Shown here: positions 21,776-34,158 of the stretch, piece by piece
How positions within the stretch are numbered: position 1 is the first letter of the stretch
Layout of the letters: each line of letters starts with the position of its first letter
Source: Lophius americanus
Taxonomy: Eukaryota; Chordata; Actinopteri; Lophiiformes; Lophiidae
Length of the DNA: 64,000 nucleotides
Reading direction: 5' to 3'
Assembly: GCA_037951165.1 (NCBI GenBank)
Contig: JBBDHG010000024.1
Location: forward strand, 8,850,501-8,914,500
Position numbers and translations under genes: made by a program
Notes under the pieces: generated by a model
What the model saw: only the letters and a program-made list of their open reading frames with translations
What the model was told of the DNA's origin: nothing
Database searches by the model: none

Positions 21776-22463
21776 TTAAATGGCAGTCCACCCAAAAAAT
21801 GAAAAATATCTACTCACCGCCACACTGATAGGAATTCTTAGTCCAGAGAACATTTGTGAAGCGAAAATCAGCGTTCTGCTAAGAGCTGAAGATGATGGAG
21901 AAAACAGAAAGTTAAGTGTCGGTTTAGCTTGTCTCACCGACGACCCACACCACCACAAAGTTTCAAGAGAATGGCTGGGTTCCTGTACAGCATGGGAAAA
22001 TGTCTAAAGAAAAAGTGTAAAAAAGTTGCGTTCAACTTTCATTCAGCAAGCGCTTTTATTTTAACTGCAAAAAAAAGGTGTTGATGAAAAAACTGAGTAA
22101 AATTGCTCTCACCTAATCAGATGGCGGGTGTATGCTAACGCTATTAGCTTGCAGGCTACGTTAAGGCTGCATTCAGCATTTAAAATTGCGAAAAGGTAAA
22201 TATATGTGAAGAGCATATTCAAAAAAATAATGTGGGATCTCCGGCCTTCTAGATATTTGGATTATTCTGTTTGAGGTGGATAAACTTATCTTTGTTATTT
22301 GCTAAATTTTGAAACATATCACCATCGACTTCAGTTGTCGGGGAAAATGCTGCAGTGCTGTTTAGTTTTGAAGCTCCAGAAATATTTTATGGTCTAAGAA
22401 ATGCAAGAGGGGCGGTTGAGATTATGGCTGATGTTTCATGTTTTGGTTGAACTGCCCCTTTAA
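21776..22463. mobile_element. MITE-like element with TTAA flanks
   Basis: The left end is ttaa (21,776-21,779) followed by atggcagtccacccaaaa; the right end, reverse-complemented, is aggggcagttcaaccaaaa preceded by ttaa (22,460-22,463). The inverted ends agree well with one gap, and TTAA on both sides fits piggyBac-type insertion. There is no transposase. The same end sequence appears once more at 40,707. Confidence 0.6.
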
Positions 22464-23565
22464 GCACCTGACTGTTACTCTTTCCAGCTCACATCTGTGG
22501 GCGACATCACAAATGCATTTTCCTGTCTGTCTGCAGTTGGAGAGGTCTGCAATCAATCTGATGAGAAACCCATGCACTGGAAAATCAAGTTGCAGGTTGC
22601 ATCCATACTAATTAGGTTTATGTGATGTCACTTTAATTGGTGATACATATTCCGTAAAACTGATGAATTTATCTGGGCCTGGCTGCCTCCGATAACCAGG
22701 AGCAGCAGCTGCACAGGACCCCTGCGACGTCTAAATATGGCAACAAAAACGCATGACACTTTTGACTTGTGTGCAAAAAGTAAAGAGAAAAAAAAAAACT
22801 GTTTTCCTGAGCGTTGCCGCTCTGCTCCCTGTACAATTGATTTTAAAAGGCTGGAGCGGAGGAGAGTTTTCACATCTAATTTTAATTGTAAGCTTGCACA
22901 ATGACATGCGGGGAAAGCCGGTTTGTCTTTACTGTGATTAATGCATAATGTAATTCTTTAAAAACAAATAAAAGACGCAGAAGTTTTTTTTTTTCTTTCT
23001 TCTTCTCTTGTGGCTCTCCTGCAGGAAGGATCAAGCTTTTGCTTGAGAGGGTGGTTCATTATTCTGCGGCTGCATGGACAGTCTGCAGGTACATCCAGCC
23101 CACAGTTCACACAAGAGTAGGAATGGTAGGGGGGAAATTTATGCGTGGAGTATAATTGTGAGTGGGGGGCAGCGCAGTGGCATCATCCAATCTTGCAGCC
23201 ACAAATAGCAACCTCTCAGCAAACATTTCATTACTGCTGACAAGTGTACGGCGGATTGTAATTGGAGATATCCCCTCATCTAAAAGCCCTCCTTACTTCA
23301 CCGATTGCCTTCTCTAATACTTGTCTCTTTTTTTTTTTTCATCATAAACTTCTTGGTGGGGTGCTTTGTGTCCCCTGATGATATCTGGCAAGTGTTAATT
23401 TAAATTCAAATTCTGGTGTGTGGAGTTAATTAGGTGCATAAGCCAATGGCTAGATTTGGATCATTTGAATTTGTGGCACTGATATGAGATAGAAAGAGGC
23501 ACGCTTTTATTTTTGCATGCTGCGCCGTGTTACTGTATTGTTCTTGATGAATAACTTCTTCAGAC

Positions 23566-23568
<3 letters not shown>
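22464..23568. other. Candidate conserved non-coding region
   Basis: A non-repetitive stretch with many TAATTA/AATTAG cores (for example near 22,608 and 23,425) and no frame. The texture resembles vertebrate enhancers; this is inference and needs alignment. An AATAAA at about 22,966 is probably incidental. Confidence 0.3.

Positions 23569-23595
<27 letters not shown>
23569..23595. repeat. (AC)n microsatellite
   Basis: A perfect AC run of about 13 units. Confidence 0.9.
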
Positions 23596-23596
<1 letters not shown>

Positions 23597-23599
23597 GGT

Positions 23600-24200
23600 T
23601 GCAGCGCTTTGAAAAAATATAGTAACCTCACCTGATTTCTTATGTATCTTATAGAATACAGACATTTGTCAGAACTTCAACGAATTTAATCTATAACAAA
23701 TGCATCCAGAGTAAAAACAAAGAACAATTTTTTAAAGACGTATGGACTGATTGACCCGAAAAGGTTTTCTCACACCAACGTGGTCTTTTTTGGAAAAAGT
23801 ATTAGGCGAAAAAAGTACAAAAATACATTAGTGACTGGTTGCAACTGGACTGGACACACCTAGAGCTGATCAGTACCAGCCCTGTTCAATCATATCAGAC
23901 AAATGAAGTCGACCCGTACCTCTCACCAGAACCACACTGTGCCAAAAGTAAAAGAAATTCCTGACGAGACGAGGAAGAAGGTGATTAAAATCAATCACAC
24001 TTCAAAGGGTTACAAAGCTCTTCAGAGTTCTGGGAGTCCACTGATCCAAAGCGAGAGATATTATGTACGAATAGACTTCCACAAGTTCCCAACTCACCTT
24101 CCAAAGTTCCTCCAAGAACGCGATGAAGGTTCATTCAGGCACGACACAAGAGAAGAAAACAAATCCATGACTCCACTAGTTCTGAACCACTGCTCTGTGA
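23600..24200 (+). mobile_element. Tc1-like remnant, 5' part only
   Basis: The segment gggttacaaagctcttcaga through tccactgatccaaag (about 24,008-24,050) and ggttcattcagg (24,128-24,139) align in the same order with 12,310-12,470 of the intronic Tc1-like element. The upstream part matches the leader of such elements. The catalytic half is missing. Confidence 0.65.
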
Positions 24201-25079
24201 GAGCCTAGTTGGGAGTCTGGACCTGAACTTCGCTGAGAGGCAGCGGTGGGACCTGATGATTACTTCACACTCACAGAACCTCCACTGTAGCTGCAACCCC
24301 AGCAGTTCTGCGAATATCAACCACAGTGATGTCACAGACTGATGTCCAGTTATGGGATATGGGCTGAAGGAGGAACGACTAGCTTTTACTCTGTACATAA
24401 TATTTTTATGATCGTTGAAGAGCTGACACAATTTAGTCCTACAGAAGAGTAAATCAGGAGAGGCTCTGATTCATCACAGCACAGTTTGATATTGTTTAAA
24501 ATATGAGATAAGATCTATAAAAGGTACCAGAGCAGTGGACTCTGTTTGACAGGTGACAATCACGCGGGTGCTTGAGGTTTATCCCGGGTGACTGGAATGA
24601 CAGGTGACCAGTTGTCAGGTTTTGGATTTAATAGATTGTGATGAAGACTCCTGGTTGGAGATGTTCACACGGAGAAAATCACACGTTTATCCCAAACTGA
24701 CTCCAAAAAATCCTTCACATGTATGTGGAACTAAATGTAAATTATTATCCCCGACCTCTGATGGAATAACACGTCATACAAAATCAAAGCTGATATTCCT
24801 GCACAATATCTCAATTCTCTTCATTTTTCTTACCTCATCTGTTAATAGGCAGCTTTGACTCAAACTATTCTTAAATTATTACTATTATTAACACATGGAA
24901 CTATAATAACAGAACACATTGCTCATGGATGTGTTCTTAAAAAAAAGGTTTATCCATGACCATGACACATTCATAAACAGCATTTTAAGCACTTTCACTC
25001 CTCTGCCGCCAAAACTGTCACTCCCCCCAAAAAAACATCCTCTAGATTTTAATTCCACCTTTATTCCAGTGTGTTTTAT
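24201..25079. other. Intergenic, nothing recognised
   Basis: AT-rich unique sequence without a supported gene or repeat. Confidence 0.5.
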
Positions 25080-25213
25080 TTACAGCAGAAGGTCCATTTG
25101 AGCGATAAGCCCGCGCAGCTGCAGGAACATCAGCATCCTCCCAATCCTGGTGTGTTCCACCGTCTGCATCCTGCAGATGGCAGACACACCATTCCTCAAG
25201 ACGGTCTGCAGGT
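25080..25213 (-). CDS. Candidate last coding exon of an unidentified gene
   Basis: On the minus strand a pyrimidine-rich acceptor ending tctcacatcag opens a 43-codon frame with coding-like codon use (many CTG, CAG and GTG). The reading includes LQTVLRNGVSAICRMQTVEH and TRIGRMLMFLQLRGLIAQMD and ends at TAA (25,080-25,082), which overlaps an AATAAA signal (25,075-25,080). A second AATAAA follows at 25,060-25,065. The exon needs a preceding exon ending in phase 1. I do not recognise the protein, and it could still be chance. Confidence 0.35.
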
Positions 25214-25792
25214 CTGATGTGAGAGCGGCTCAGACAAAGAACACCACAGGTTACCACCACATGACATTTAGAACCAGTAGGACTCGCTTGTCTGGAGCTG
25301 GAGCTGGAGCTGCTGTGTGTTTACTGTGGATACTCCTCTATAATAATAGTCATATTAATAACAGCAATGCTGCTGAGCATTATTTTTGTTATTATCATAC
25401 GTAAATGTACTTTTTCTATATCATATTTTTCATTATTGCTGTAATTTTCCTTGGAAAAACATGCATTACGTCGCTGGTCCACATGCAATCACCCAGTTGG
25501 TCTGATCCGCCGGTGGTGGCGGGGAATCGTCTCTGAGGATGGAATAAACAACGCAAGGCAGCAGCATGTCAATTAAATTAAGCACAGGGAAAAGGAGGGG
25601 GGGGGGGGTCCAAAGGAACAAAAATGTCAAATACACATATTAAAACTTAAATGAAATAGCCGCGAGGATGCAAGCTGAGGAGGAGATTAAAACTCAAAGG
25701 GATACCCAGAAGTGCCCTGAGGTTGGCGCGAATAGTAAAAATGGTTCTCTGTAATAATTTCAGCTTTAACTACACACACATACACGCACACA
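25214..25792. other. Intergenic; possible upstream exon of the minus-strand candidate
   Basis: A 40-nt segment at 25,493-25,532 on the minus strand has a good acceptor (ttccatcctcag) and a weak donor (gtgatt). It would join the 25,080-25,213 exon in frame without a stop. A run of 10 G lies near 25,599. Otherwise nothing is recognised. Confidence 0.3.
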
Positions 25793-25815
25793 GGAGGAGG
25801 AGGAGGAGGAGGAGG
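25793..25815. repeat. (AGG)n microsatellite
   Basis: Short uninterrupted AGG run. Confidence 0.85.
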
Positions 25816-27609
25816 CGTGCATCCTGTGAGGAATAACAGAGTCAATATTAAAGAAAAGAAATGGAATCACCCTAACAGACATGTTATAGCATCATTCCAG
25901 CGCCGACTGCTGAATCCCTTTACCCGCTTTTATCGTGCCATTAAACCTGCAGGAGAAGTCGACGCAGGAATAAACGACGCCGGCCACGATAGCCGCAAAG
26001 GATATCAATTAGCCGAAGGTGTCACTTACAACGGTGCTTCTGAGGTTTCCTCGTATTATTGTGCTTATATCATTAGAAAAGCAAGCTTTTTTTTTCCCGC
26101 CGCCGCAGCTAATCACCTGTGAGAGAAAGAGTGGGCGGTGACATAAAATTGAACCGTGGAAATGGAACAAGAATTAGATGCACTTAGCCATCACATGTTA
26201 ATGGCAGCAATCAACAGCCAATTACCCAGAGTTCTTGAGTACCTTGACAAGTGCAGGTGTGCAACCGCGGCGCACTAACGCAGGCCTCTGTCGTGCATTT
26301 CCATAAATGTGACGGTAAACTCTTTGATGGAGGGTGCGCGTGTTATTGTCAGGTGGAGAAAAGGCCCTCGAGGGGCAACAACAACAACAACAACAACATT
26401 TGTGTTTTAGGTGCGAGAATGCAAATCAGAAAAAGTTGCACGGAGAAATGTTGATGCTAGTCACATGATCGAGGCGGAATATCTGTGGATTTTTGTCACA
26501 CACATGCGTGAGAGGAACCTGAGGCCAGCGTCCCAGCATGACCTCCTTTGATTATTCCGCTCTGGAGCAACAGGTGACGGGAATCCCTCACCGATGTCGT
26601 CTGCGTGGCTGGCCTCTGATCAGAGACGGCGATCAGGACCCAGGGAAAGCTGGCTGGCAACACGCCCGATCTACAAGTGAGCTGTCCTATCGCTGACATC
26701 AAGTAAGCCGAAGATGTCACATCTTCATCTTGCGAGAGTTCAGTCCCCTCCTTTCAGGCTGGATCAGCCTCACTGGCGCTGCGGAGAGGCGGATAAGTGA
26801 GGCGGGTCATACTGGATACTCCTCTGGGGAAAGTCTGGGAAAGAACCGCTGGGATACAAGCGTGTTTTCAAAATCTAAAAAACGAAAATGCACAAATCTT
26901 TGTTTCTGTGAACGGGATTTCATGCGAATCCCCATCAGAACTTGAGGTCCATGCGGGCTTCTGTTTGGATTTATCTGGTGTTCCGGCTGAAGTCCATGGA
27001 GAGCATGACCGACCCCCAGAGACGCATTAAAACATATTATGTTAAAAAAAAGACTGTTTAGCACGTTTCATTGTATGTGTGACAGTGTCTCCACTGACCC
27101 GAACAGAACATCAGAAGAAGTCGGGTTTCCCTCACATGACCGTGTTTGCATCATTTATGGATCATTGTTTTTAAGTGAACTATAAAGCCTTTAAACGTTT
27201 ACTTGAACGGTCTTATATTCTCTCTGTTCCACTCTTGTTGGAGTAAAAGTATTTAGATGTTTGACATGAAGTCTGAACGTTAGAATGTTCGGTTTGAGAG
27301 ATGCGGTCCAGACAAATTACAGCTGACAGAGTCACCGAATGTGAGATGTTTCCATGGAAACCTCTGACCATTTTGTGTTTACCAGATATTCCCCAAACAA
27401 CATGGCCACCGTTTACGCTTACCTTCATGAAAGGGTTTCATACAAAGTAACGTTTGTATGTCATTCCATATCTAGAGTAACACGCACATAATCCAGTTCA
27501 TTTCTAAAGTTTTGTCAAACTATAATGTTAAGTTTGCTCCATAAAAGATACCCAACCTTTTTGGGTTTTTTTTTCAAACAATGTTTCCCAATTTGGTGTC
27601 CACATAAGG
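25816..27609. other. Candidate conserved non-coding region
   Basis: Mostly non-repetitive. The part at 26,100-26,260 (gctaatcacctgtgag onward) has an E-box-like CACCTG and TAAT cores. A short CAA repeat is at 26,376-26,398. No frame looks coding. Confidence 0.3.
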
Positions 27610-27747
27610 GTACTACTACTAGTACTACTACTAGTACTACTACTAGTACTACTACTAGTACTACTACTAGTACTACTACTAGTACTAGTACTACTACTAC
27701 TACTAGTACTACTACTAGTACTACTACTCCTACTACTATTACTCAGA
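27610..27747. repeat. (ACT)n array with ACTAGT interruptions
   Basis: An ACT triplet array in which every third or fourth unit is changed to AGT, so that palindromic ACTAGT (SpeI-type) sites recur. The open frame over it is Thr/Ser repeat only and not a gene. Confidence 0.9.
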
Positions 27748-28345
27748 GGGAATTGATTATGAGATTTTTTTTAGATGTTAGTTACAAAGATTTCATGCTG
27801 AATTATTAGATTCCATAAGTCCATAAGTCAAGATTTATATTTAATATTCCTGTTTTAAGCTGTCAGATTTCTGCAAAAAAATTTTATCAGGCAAGACGGA
27901 GATAAAACGATTAAAAAAAAGATCAATTTGATTCATTCAAATTCTCAGTTTCATTCATAAAACTTTTTTATAATTATTTTATCGTTGTGGATGAAATACA
28001 TTATTTAAATTCAGATTATGATTCAACTGCGACATCTACAGGGGAAAGGCAGTCTGTGTGAAGTGGAGAGCAGAGGAGGACAGACTTTGCTCGTTCCCCT
28101 TTGGAGGCGGGATCTACTAGATCAGTTTAATATATTTCAATATGCTTTTCAAGCTGGTCAGTAGCAGACCAGCTTGAAAAACACAGGAAGTAATGCTTCA
28201 CGGAAGGACGGCCTCCCCAACCAATCAACAACCAGAATACAATATTGACATCCCGTTGGTCAAATGAGAATTTCCTTATTTCCCCTTCCATTCTCTCCCA
28301 TGTTAAGGTGCTTGAACCAATCGGTCACTGGGTGCAGAGATCAAA
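27748..28345. other. Unique spacer between two tandem arrays
   Basis: Contains a short inverted pair (caagctggtcagtag / cagaccagcttga, about 28,149-28,177) able to form a hairpin. No gene seen. Confidence 0.6.
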
Positions 28346-28820
28346 AAGTTATCATCTGTGTCTGTAAGAACACAGGAGACTGTAAGTCATCTGTGTCTGT
28401 AAGAATACAGGAGACTAAGTCATCTGTGTCTGTAAGAACACAGGAGACTGTGAGTCATCTGTGTCTGTAAGAATACAGGAGACTGTAAGTCATCTGTGTC
28501 TGTAAGAATACAGGAGACTGTAAGTCATCTGTGTCTGTAAGGATACAGGAGACTGTAAGTCATCTGTGTCTGTAAGGATACAGTAGACTGTAAGTCATCT
28601 GTATCTGTAAGAATACAGGAGACTGTAAGTCATCTGTGTCTGTAAGAATACAGGAGACTAAGTCATCTGTGTCTGTAAGAACACAGGAGACTGTGATTCA
28701 TCTGTGTCTGTAAGAACACAGGAGACTGTGATTCATCTGTGTCTGTAAGAATACAGGAGACTGTAAGTCATCTGTGTCTGTAAGGATACAGGAGACTGTA
28801 AGTCATCTGTGTCTGTAAGT
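28346..28820. repeat. 35-bp minisatellite, about 13-14 copies
   Basis: Head-to-tail units of catctgtgtctgtaag followed by aatacaggagactgtaagt, with small variants (aacacagg, ggatacagg, gtgagt, and units lacking four bases). Each unit holds an acceptor-like tacag and a donor-like gtaagt a few bases apart. Confidence 0.95.
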
Positions 28821-28832
28821 AAGTACTTATGG

Positions 28833-29068
28833 TACTACTAGTAGTAATTCCACTACTAGTACTACTAATACTACTACTACAACTACTACTACTAGTAGTA
28901 CTACTACTACTACTACTACCACTTCTACTACTAATACTACTACTACTACTAGTATTGCTACTACTGCTAGTAGTACTTTTACTACTACTACTACTACTAC
29001 TACTACTAGTAAGACTACTACTTATAAAACTACTAGTTCTACTACTACTACTTCTACTAGTAGTACTA
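28833..29068. repeat. (ACT)n array, second block
   Basis: A degenerate ACT/AGT array like the one at 27,610, starting directly after the 35-bp minisatellite. Long frames on both strands (Leu/Val or Ser/Thr rich) are products of the repeat. Confidence 0.9.
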
Positions 29069-31292
29069 AGAATAATGATAATAATGTATTTTATTTTGAA
29101 GGCATTCACGGATGCCTTAAACACCTGCAGTAAATCACCTTTGGATTAAATAATGAAAAATATATTTAAATATATAATATATCAGGGAGGTGAAATAAAT
29201 AAGATATATTTATATATCTGTATATATTTCACCCATATCTGTATGTATATATATATATATATAAGAATTATTTTGTCATTAATTTACCGAATGATTGTTA
29301 AAAGTATAAATGTAGCCTGTTAGTATGGATTTTTACCTTCAAGGAGGTTTTTTTGATGAACATTATTGAGGAAAGTTTTAGAATGACAGAAACAGCAGGT
29401 TTCCATGGAAACAACAACAGATGAAATTAATATGAAATTCAAAAGAATTTAATAATAAAAAAATTAAAAAAAGGGACCATGCAGTTAACGAAATATGATG
29501 TAGAATACGTGGCCGCCTTTTTAAAATCAGCATTAAATATCTTGTTTGCATCCAAACAGAAATATAGTACGCACTTTTTATCCAAATGCATTAATGGGTG
29601 GAATTTGGTGAAGATGGTCTCAGCTAAAAAAAAAGATTTTTAAGTTCAGGTGGAAAGACAATGATTATATCTCTGTAATAATGGTGTTTATTCATGGTTG
29701 GGGGGGTAGAAATGAAAGATAAACCATCTTTTGAGAAAGAAAGACCCGGTTCTGTTCATGTATTTGTATTATTGTTGGTTTTAAGAGACAGACGATGAGC
29801 GATGGCCCAGTCTTCACCTGAAGCAGACATATTTTATAATATTCCTCCTTCTACAACGGGACCATTGACAGTCCATTAGCGTTTAAGAACGACCTGCCCT
29901 CTCCTTCCTCCTCCTCCTCTCACTTTGGTTTGCCCTCCAGCTGCTTGACTCGTTCTACTTGACTCCTGAACCATTTTAATATCGGGCTGCCTTGGGTTTC
30001 CTTCCTGTAAGCCGGCGCCTTCATATTCCCGCCCTCACAACAACCAGATAAAAAAGCGGAGCGTGGCGCCGTTTGCTCTGTCGGAGAGTGTTAACAGAGC
30101 GTTTGACCCTGTCGGTGACCTTTTCCAGCCGTTGTGACTGCGGAAAGAACAAAACATTTTGGATTCGTTAGACCGTGTTTGTGCCTGGTGTGACGCAACG
30201 CGCTTCGATTCCCGCTTAGAAATAAAACATATTCCGTCTTTGTTTTCTTGACATTTTTGAATAATTCTATTCATGCACCCAGTTAGGAAAAATCAAAGAA
30301 ATCAATATGATCAGGCATGCCGGTTCATTTTTGTTTAGTGCTAAATGCAACCGCTAGTTAACAGTTCATATTAATCACTTTTGAAATGACATCAATAAAG
30401 CAGCCCGACGGAAAAATGGCAATTAAGCATTTATTGGCCCGACGTGATCGGTGCTGTCAGAGGTCATGTGCACACATCGATGCAAGAGTGTGTGTGTATT
30501 TGTGTGTGTGTGTTTGTGCTTGTGGATCTTAACTTTGCACTTTATGACAAACACCCTCCATAAAAAAGCGAATCCCTTCTTCGTCTCCCTGTCACCCGCG
30601 CCTCCTCACGAGGACTCCACGATGCTATATACTAATTAAAGGTTTCAGAAACAATAACGCCGCCAATAAAGACAGTCCTGCCTCTTTGTCCTCGGCGTTC
30701 TGCCATCAGACAACATTAGGAAGCCTTTGAGAGGGGATACAGGAGGAGGAGGGGTGGGGGAGTTGGGGGGGTGGTGGTGGTGGAGGGAGCTCCTTCTCTC
30801 CAGAATGTAATCTCCCTGATGTTACATGCTGCAGCCTAAACTGATAAATTGCAGATTAAATGGCGGCCACACTCCACTTCACCCTGCAGCTTACACCACA
30901 CCCCCTTAGTTCCACACATTTTTGCTATTCACTGCCTTCTTGGCCTGTCAATTCTGCCTAATCGTGAGAGGCACTAAAACACCAGGTCTTGACAGAGCCA
31001 GATCAAGAATGATGAACATCTCTCAATGGCAAAAGACTCCTGCTCCTAACTCTACTCGAAGGCTCGCATCACTTATGCAGAAATCAGCGGCGTGCCGGCA
31101 TCCAGGAATTATGCCTGCTGACAGGAGATGCATGAGCTACGCATTGTGTGGCTGCAGCAGCCTTGACAACTTATAGTTAACTGCAGCTACGGCGACCCCG
31201 AACACAAAGGATACGCCGGCTTATTAATGATGGAGCATCCATGTCAATAATCTCTGCTTTTGGGTTGAGTCCAGAGTCATGCATCTTTCCAC
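29069..31292. other. Intergenic, with a candidate conserved non-coding core
   Basis: 29,070-29,760 is AT-rich with TATA runs and no gene. 29,780-30,720 is unique with motifs such as catattaatcacttttgaaa and may be conserved. 30,490-30,520 is a short GT repeat; 30,740-30,790 is G-rich. No coding frame is supported. Confidence 0.35.
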
Positions 31293-31314
31293 TGCACACA
31301 CACACACACACACG

Positions 31315-31404
<90 letters not shown>

Positions 31405-32782
31405 TATACACACATACAAACACACACACACACACATGCAGATATATACACATACAAACACACACAGATACACACACATACAAACATACACACACACATG
31501 CAGATATACACACATACAAACACACACACACATGCAGATATATACATATACAAAAACACACAGATATACACACATACAAACATACACACACACACGCAGA
31601 TATACACACACACACACACACACAGATACACACAAATACAAACACACACACACATATGCAGATATACACACATACAAACATACACACACACACGCAGATA
31701 TACACACACACACACACACACACAGATACACACAAATACAAACACACACACACATATGCAGATATACACACATACAAACACACACAGATACACACACATA
31801 CAAACATACACACACACTCATGCAGATATACACACATACAAACACACACACACATGCAGATATATACACATACAAACACACACAGGTATACACACATACA
31901 AACACACACACACATATGCAGATATATACACATACAAACACACACAGATATACACACACATACAAACATGCACACACACATGCAGATATACACACATACA
32001 AACACACACACAGATACACACACATACAAACACACACACGCAGATATACACACATACAAACACACACACAGATACACACACATATAAAACACACACACAC
32101 ACGCAGATATACACACACACACATACACACATAAAAACACACACACACAGATACACACACATACAAACACACACACACACACATGCAGATATACACACAT
32201 ACAAACACACACAGATACACACACATACAAACATACACACACACATGCAGATATATACACATACAAACACACACACAGACACACACATTTACACACATAC
32301 AAACACACACGCAGATACACACACATACACACACACACACAAGTACACACAGACACACACAAACACACGCATGCAGATACACACACACGCACACACACAC
32401 AGTCACACACACAGAGACACGTACATACCGACACACACACACTCACTCAGACAAGTACGCAATGACACACACACACACACACAGCGAAACATACACACCA
32501 ACACACACACACAAATACACACACTCCCAGACACACACACACACAGTCACACAAAGAGAAACACGTACACATCGACACACGCACGCAGAAGCACACACAC
32601 TCATGGAGATACACACACATACACACACACACACACACGTACACAATGACAGACACACACACTCCCACAAACAGACACACGCAAACATGTATGCATTGAC
32701 ACACACATACACACACAAGCACACACTCCCACACACACACACAACTACACAACGACACACACATACACACACATTCACACAC
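31293..32782. repeat. 1.5-kb CA array with a higher-order unit
   Basis: It begins as pure (CA)n (31,322-31,401) and continues as repeats built around gcagatatacacacatacaa with CA tails, later decaying to CA-rich sequence. Because the unit has no stop in several frames, both strands show open frames of up to 456 codons; these are not genes. The array can adopt Z-DNA. Confidence 0.95.
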
Positions 32783-32839
32783 AGTGTGCATTCGCTGGAA
32801 AACTTTTTTTTACCGTTACGGAACAGCGGGTAGAGAGAA

Positions 32840-33250
32840 ATGAGATGGATATAAATATATATTATGCATCTGTGTTAAACAGAACCCACTAAATGGATTT
32901 TCATAAAACTTAATAGAAGCTTTGGACACATGGCAGAGAGGAACCCATAAAATTTGGAGTGGATCCAGGTGAAGGAGGATTGGAGCTATGCCTTTCTTTC
33001 TCCCACCATTTCCTTCCATTACACATAAACTGCTCGAAAATTCTGGAGGTTCTTTTTCACCATTTCTGTCTGTTACGCATAAATGAATAGACAGATTCTG
33101 ATAAAACTTGCTAGAACAATCAGGCGTACGTATATAGCGAAGAAGAACCGTCACGTTTTGGAGTGGGTCCATAACAATAGGGTCATGTCAGAATTTTTCT
33201 TTTTCTTTTTCACTTTTTTGAACATTCTAAGGGCTTCTTTTTTTTTTTTT
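32840..33250. repeat. Decayed interspersed repeat with an internal duplication
   Basis: The block gattttcataaaacttaata … ttggagtggatcc (32,897-32,968) recurs in diverged form as gattctgataaaacttgcta … ttggagtgggtcc (33,093-33,170). The wording resembles a common fish repeat; the family was not identified. Confidence 0.5.
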
Positions 33251-33999
33251 TGACAATAAAGCTACTTGAACGATTACCGTGAAATAAGGAAGTTTTACAC
33301 AGCGATGCACGACAGCGTCTATTGACTCGGTGCATTACTGCAACCTCTTCATCCTGCTCCTTTTTCTTTATAGAAAGTTTTGACTCTTCACTGCCGTCTT
33401 ATGGATCCATATCAACTTTAAGGATGCATGGATGAATTCCTATTGGGACTTTCAAAAATGCAGAAAATCTCTAAGACGTACGGTTATTCCCTAAGCGTTG
33501 AGGCGGATGCTCATGTGTCCAGCAGCAAAACTACCATTACCTTCCCAGTTACACGGCGGTAGATATCGCTTTTCTCGGAGGGCAAGGAGCTCCTGGGTCT
33601 TTCTCCGTTGCCCCTCTGTAAAAGAATTTTCAATTGATTTCCCTCTTCTTTGAGTTAGCTGCTAACCGCTAGCAGCTGCTGTAAGTCTTCCAGTCGTGTG
33701 CACCAACTCTCACTGTTTCTCACTCTGGTCACCCGTGTTTATACAGATTACCAGCCTTTCTTTAAAACAGACTTTTCTTTAAGTTACAATTACAGTTTTA
33801 ATTCATGGATAATAGTGAGAGTACCTGTAAAGGAAAACTAAACCATGTTTTCGATACATAGATACAGCACACATCTAAGTCTGGGCTGAATGTAAGGAAT
33901 ATTCCAGATCCGGTTAACTAGATTAAATCAATTTAAAGCAGAAACTGTGTTGAGTTGATTAGTTACTCGATCCTGAAGGAAAGAAACAATAGGGGAAAT
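33251..33999. other. Intergenic, nothing recognised
   Basis: Unique sequence with no supported frame or repeat. Confidence 0.5.
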
Positions 34000-34158
34000 A
34001 TCAGAATCAGAATCAGAATCAGAATCAGCTTTATTGGCCATTTATATACATTCAAGGAATTTGACTCCGGTTAACTGAGCTCTCACAGTACCAACGTCAT
34101 ATAAATCATTATAAATTAAATGTTTTTGTAATTCTGATTCTGATTCTGATTCTGATAT
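34000..34158. repeat. Short element bracketed by inverted hexamer repeats
   Basis: Four to five copies of cagaat/tcagaa on the left (about 34,001-34,027) are mirrored by ttctgat copies on the right (about 34,134-34,157). Between them lies ctttattggccatttatata and caaggaatttgactccggtt, wording typical of a widespread teleost non-LTR 3' tail. The ends can pair into a stem of more than 20 bp. Confidence 0.65.

Noticed and set aside
26496..26720. 74-codon minus-strand frame as an exon upstream of the 25-kb candidate
   Set aside because: A donor-like gtgagg exists, but the phase does not match the exon at 25,213 and other frames have stops.
26940..27058. Plus-strand frame ending in KTYYVKKKTV
   Set aside because: No convincing acceptor and no poly(A) signal; likely chance.
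28346..28820. Regular 35-bp repeats resembling a CRISPR array
   Set aside because: Units are head to tail with no variable spacers, and the host is a vertebrate.
31177..32833. Open frames up to 456 codons on both strands (Cys/Val- and His/Thr-rich)
   Set aside because: They follow directly from the CA array having no stops; composition is two or three residues and no domain is present.
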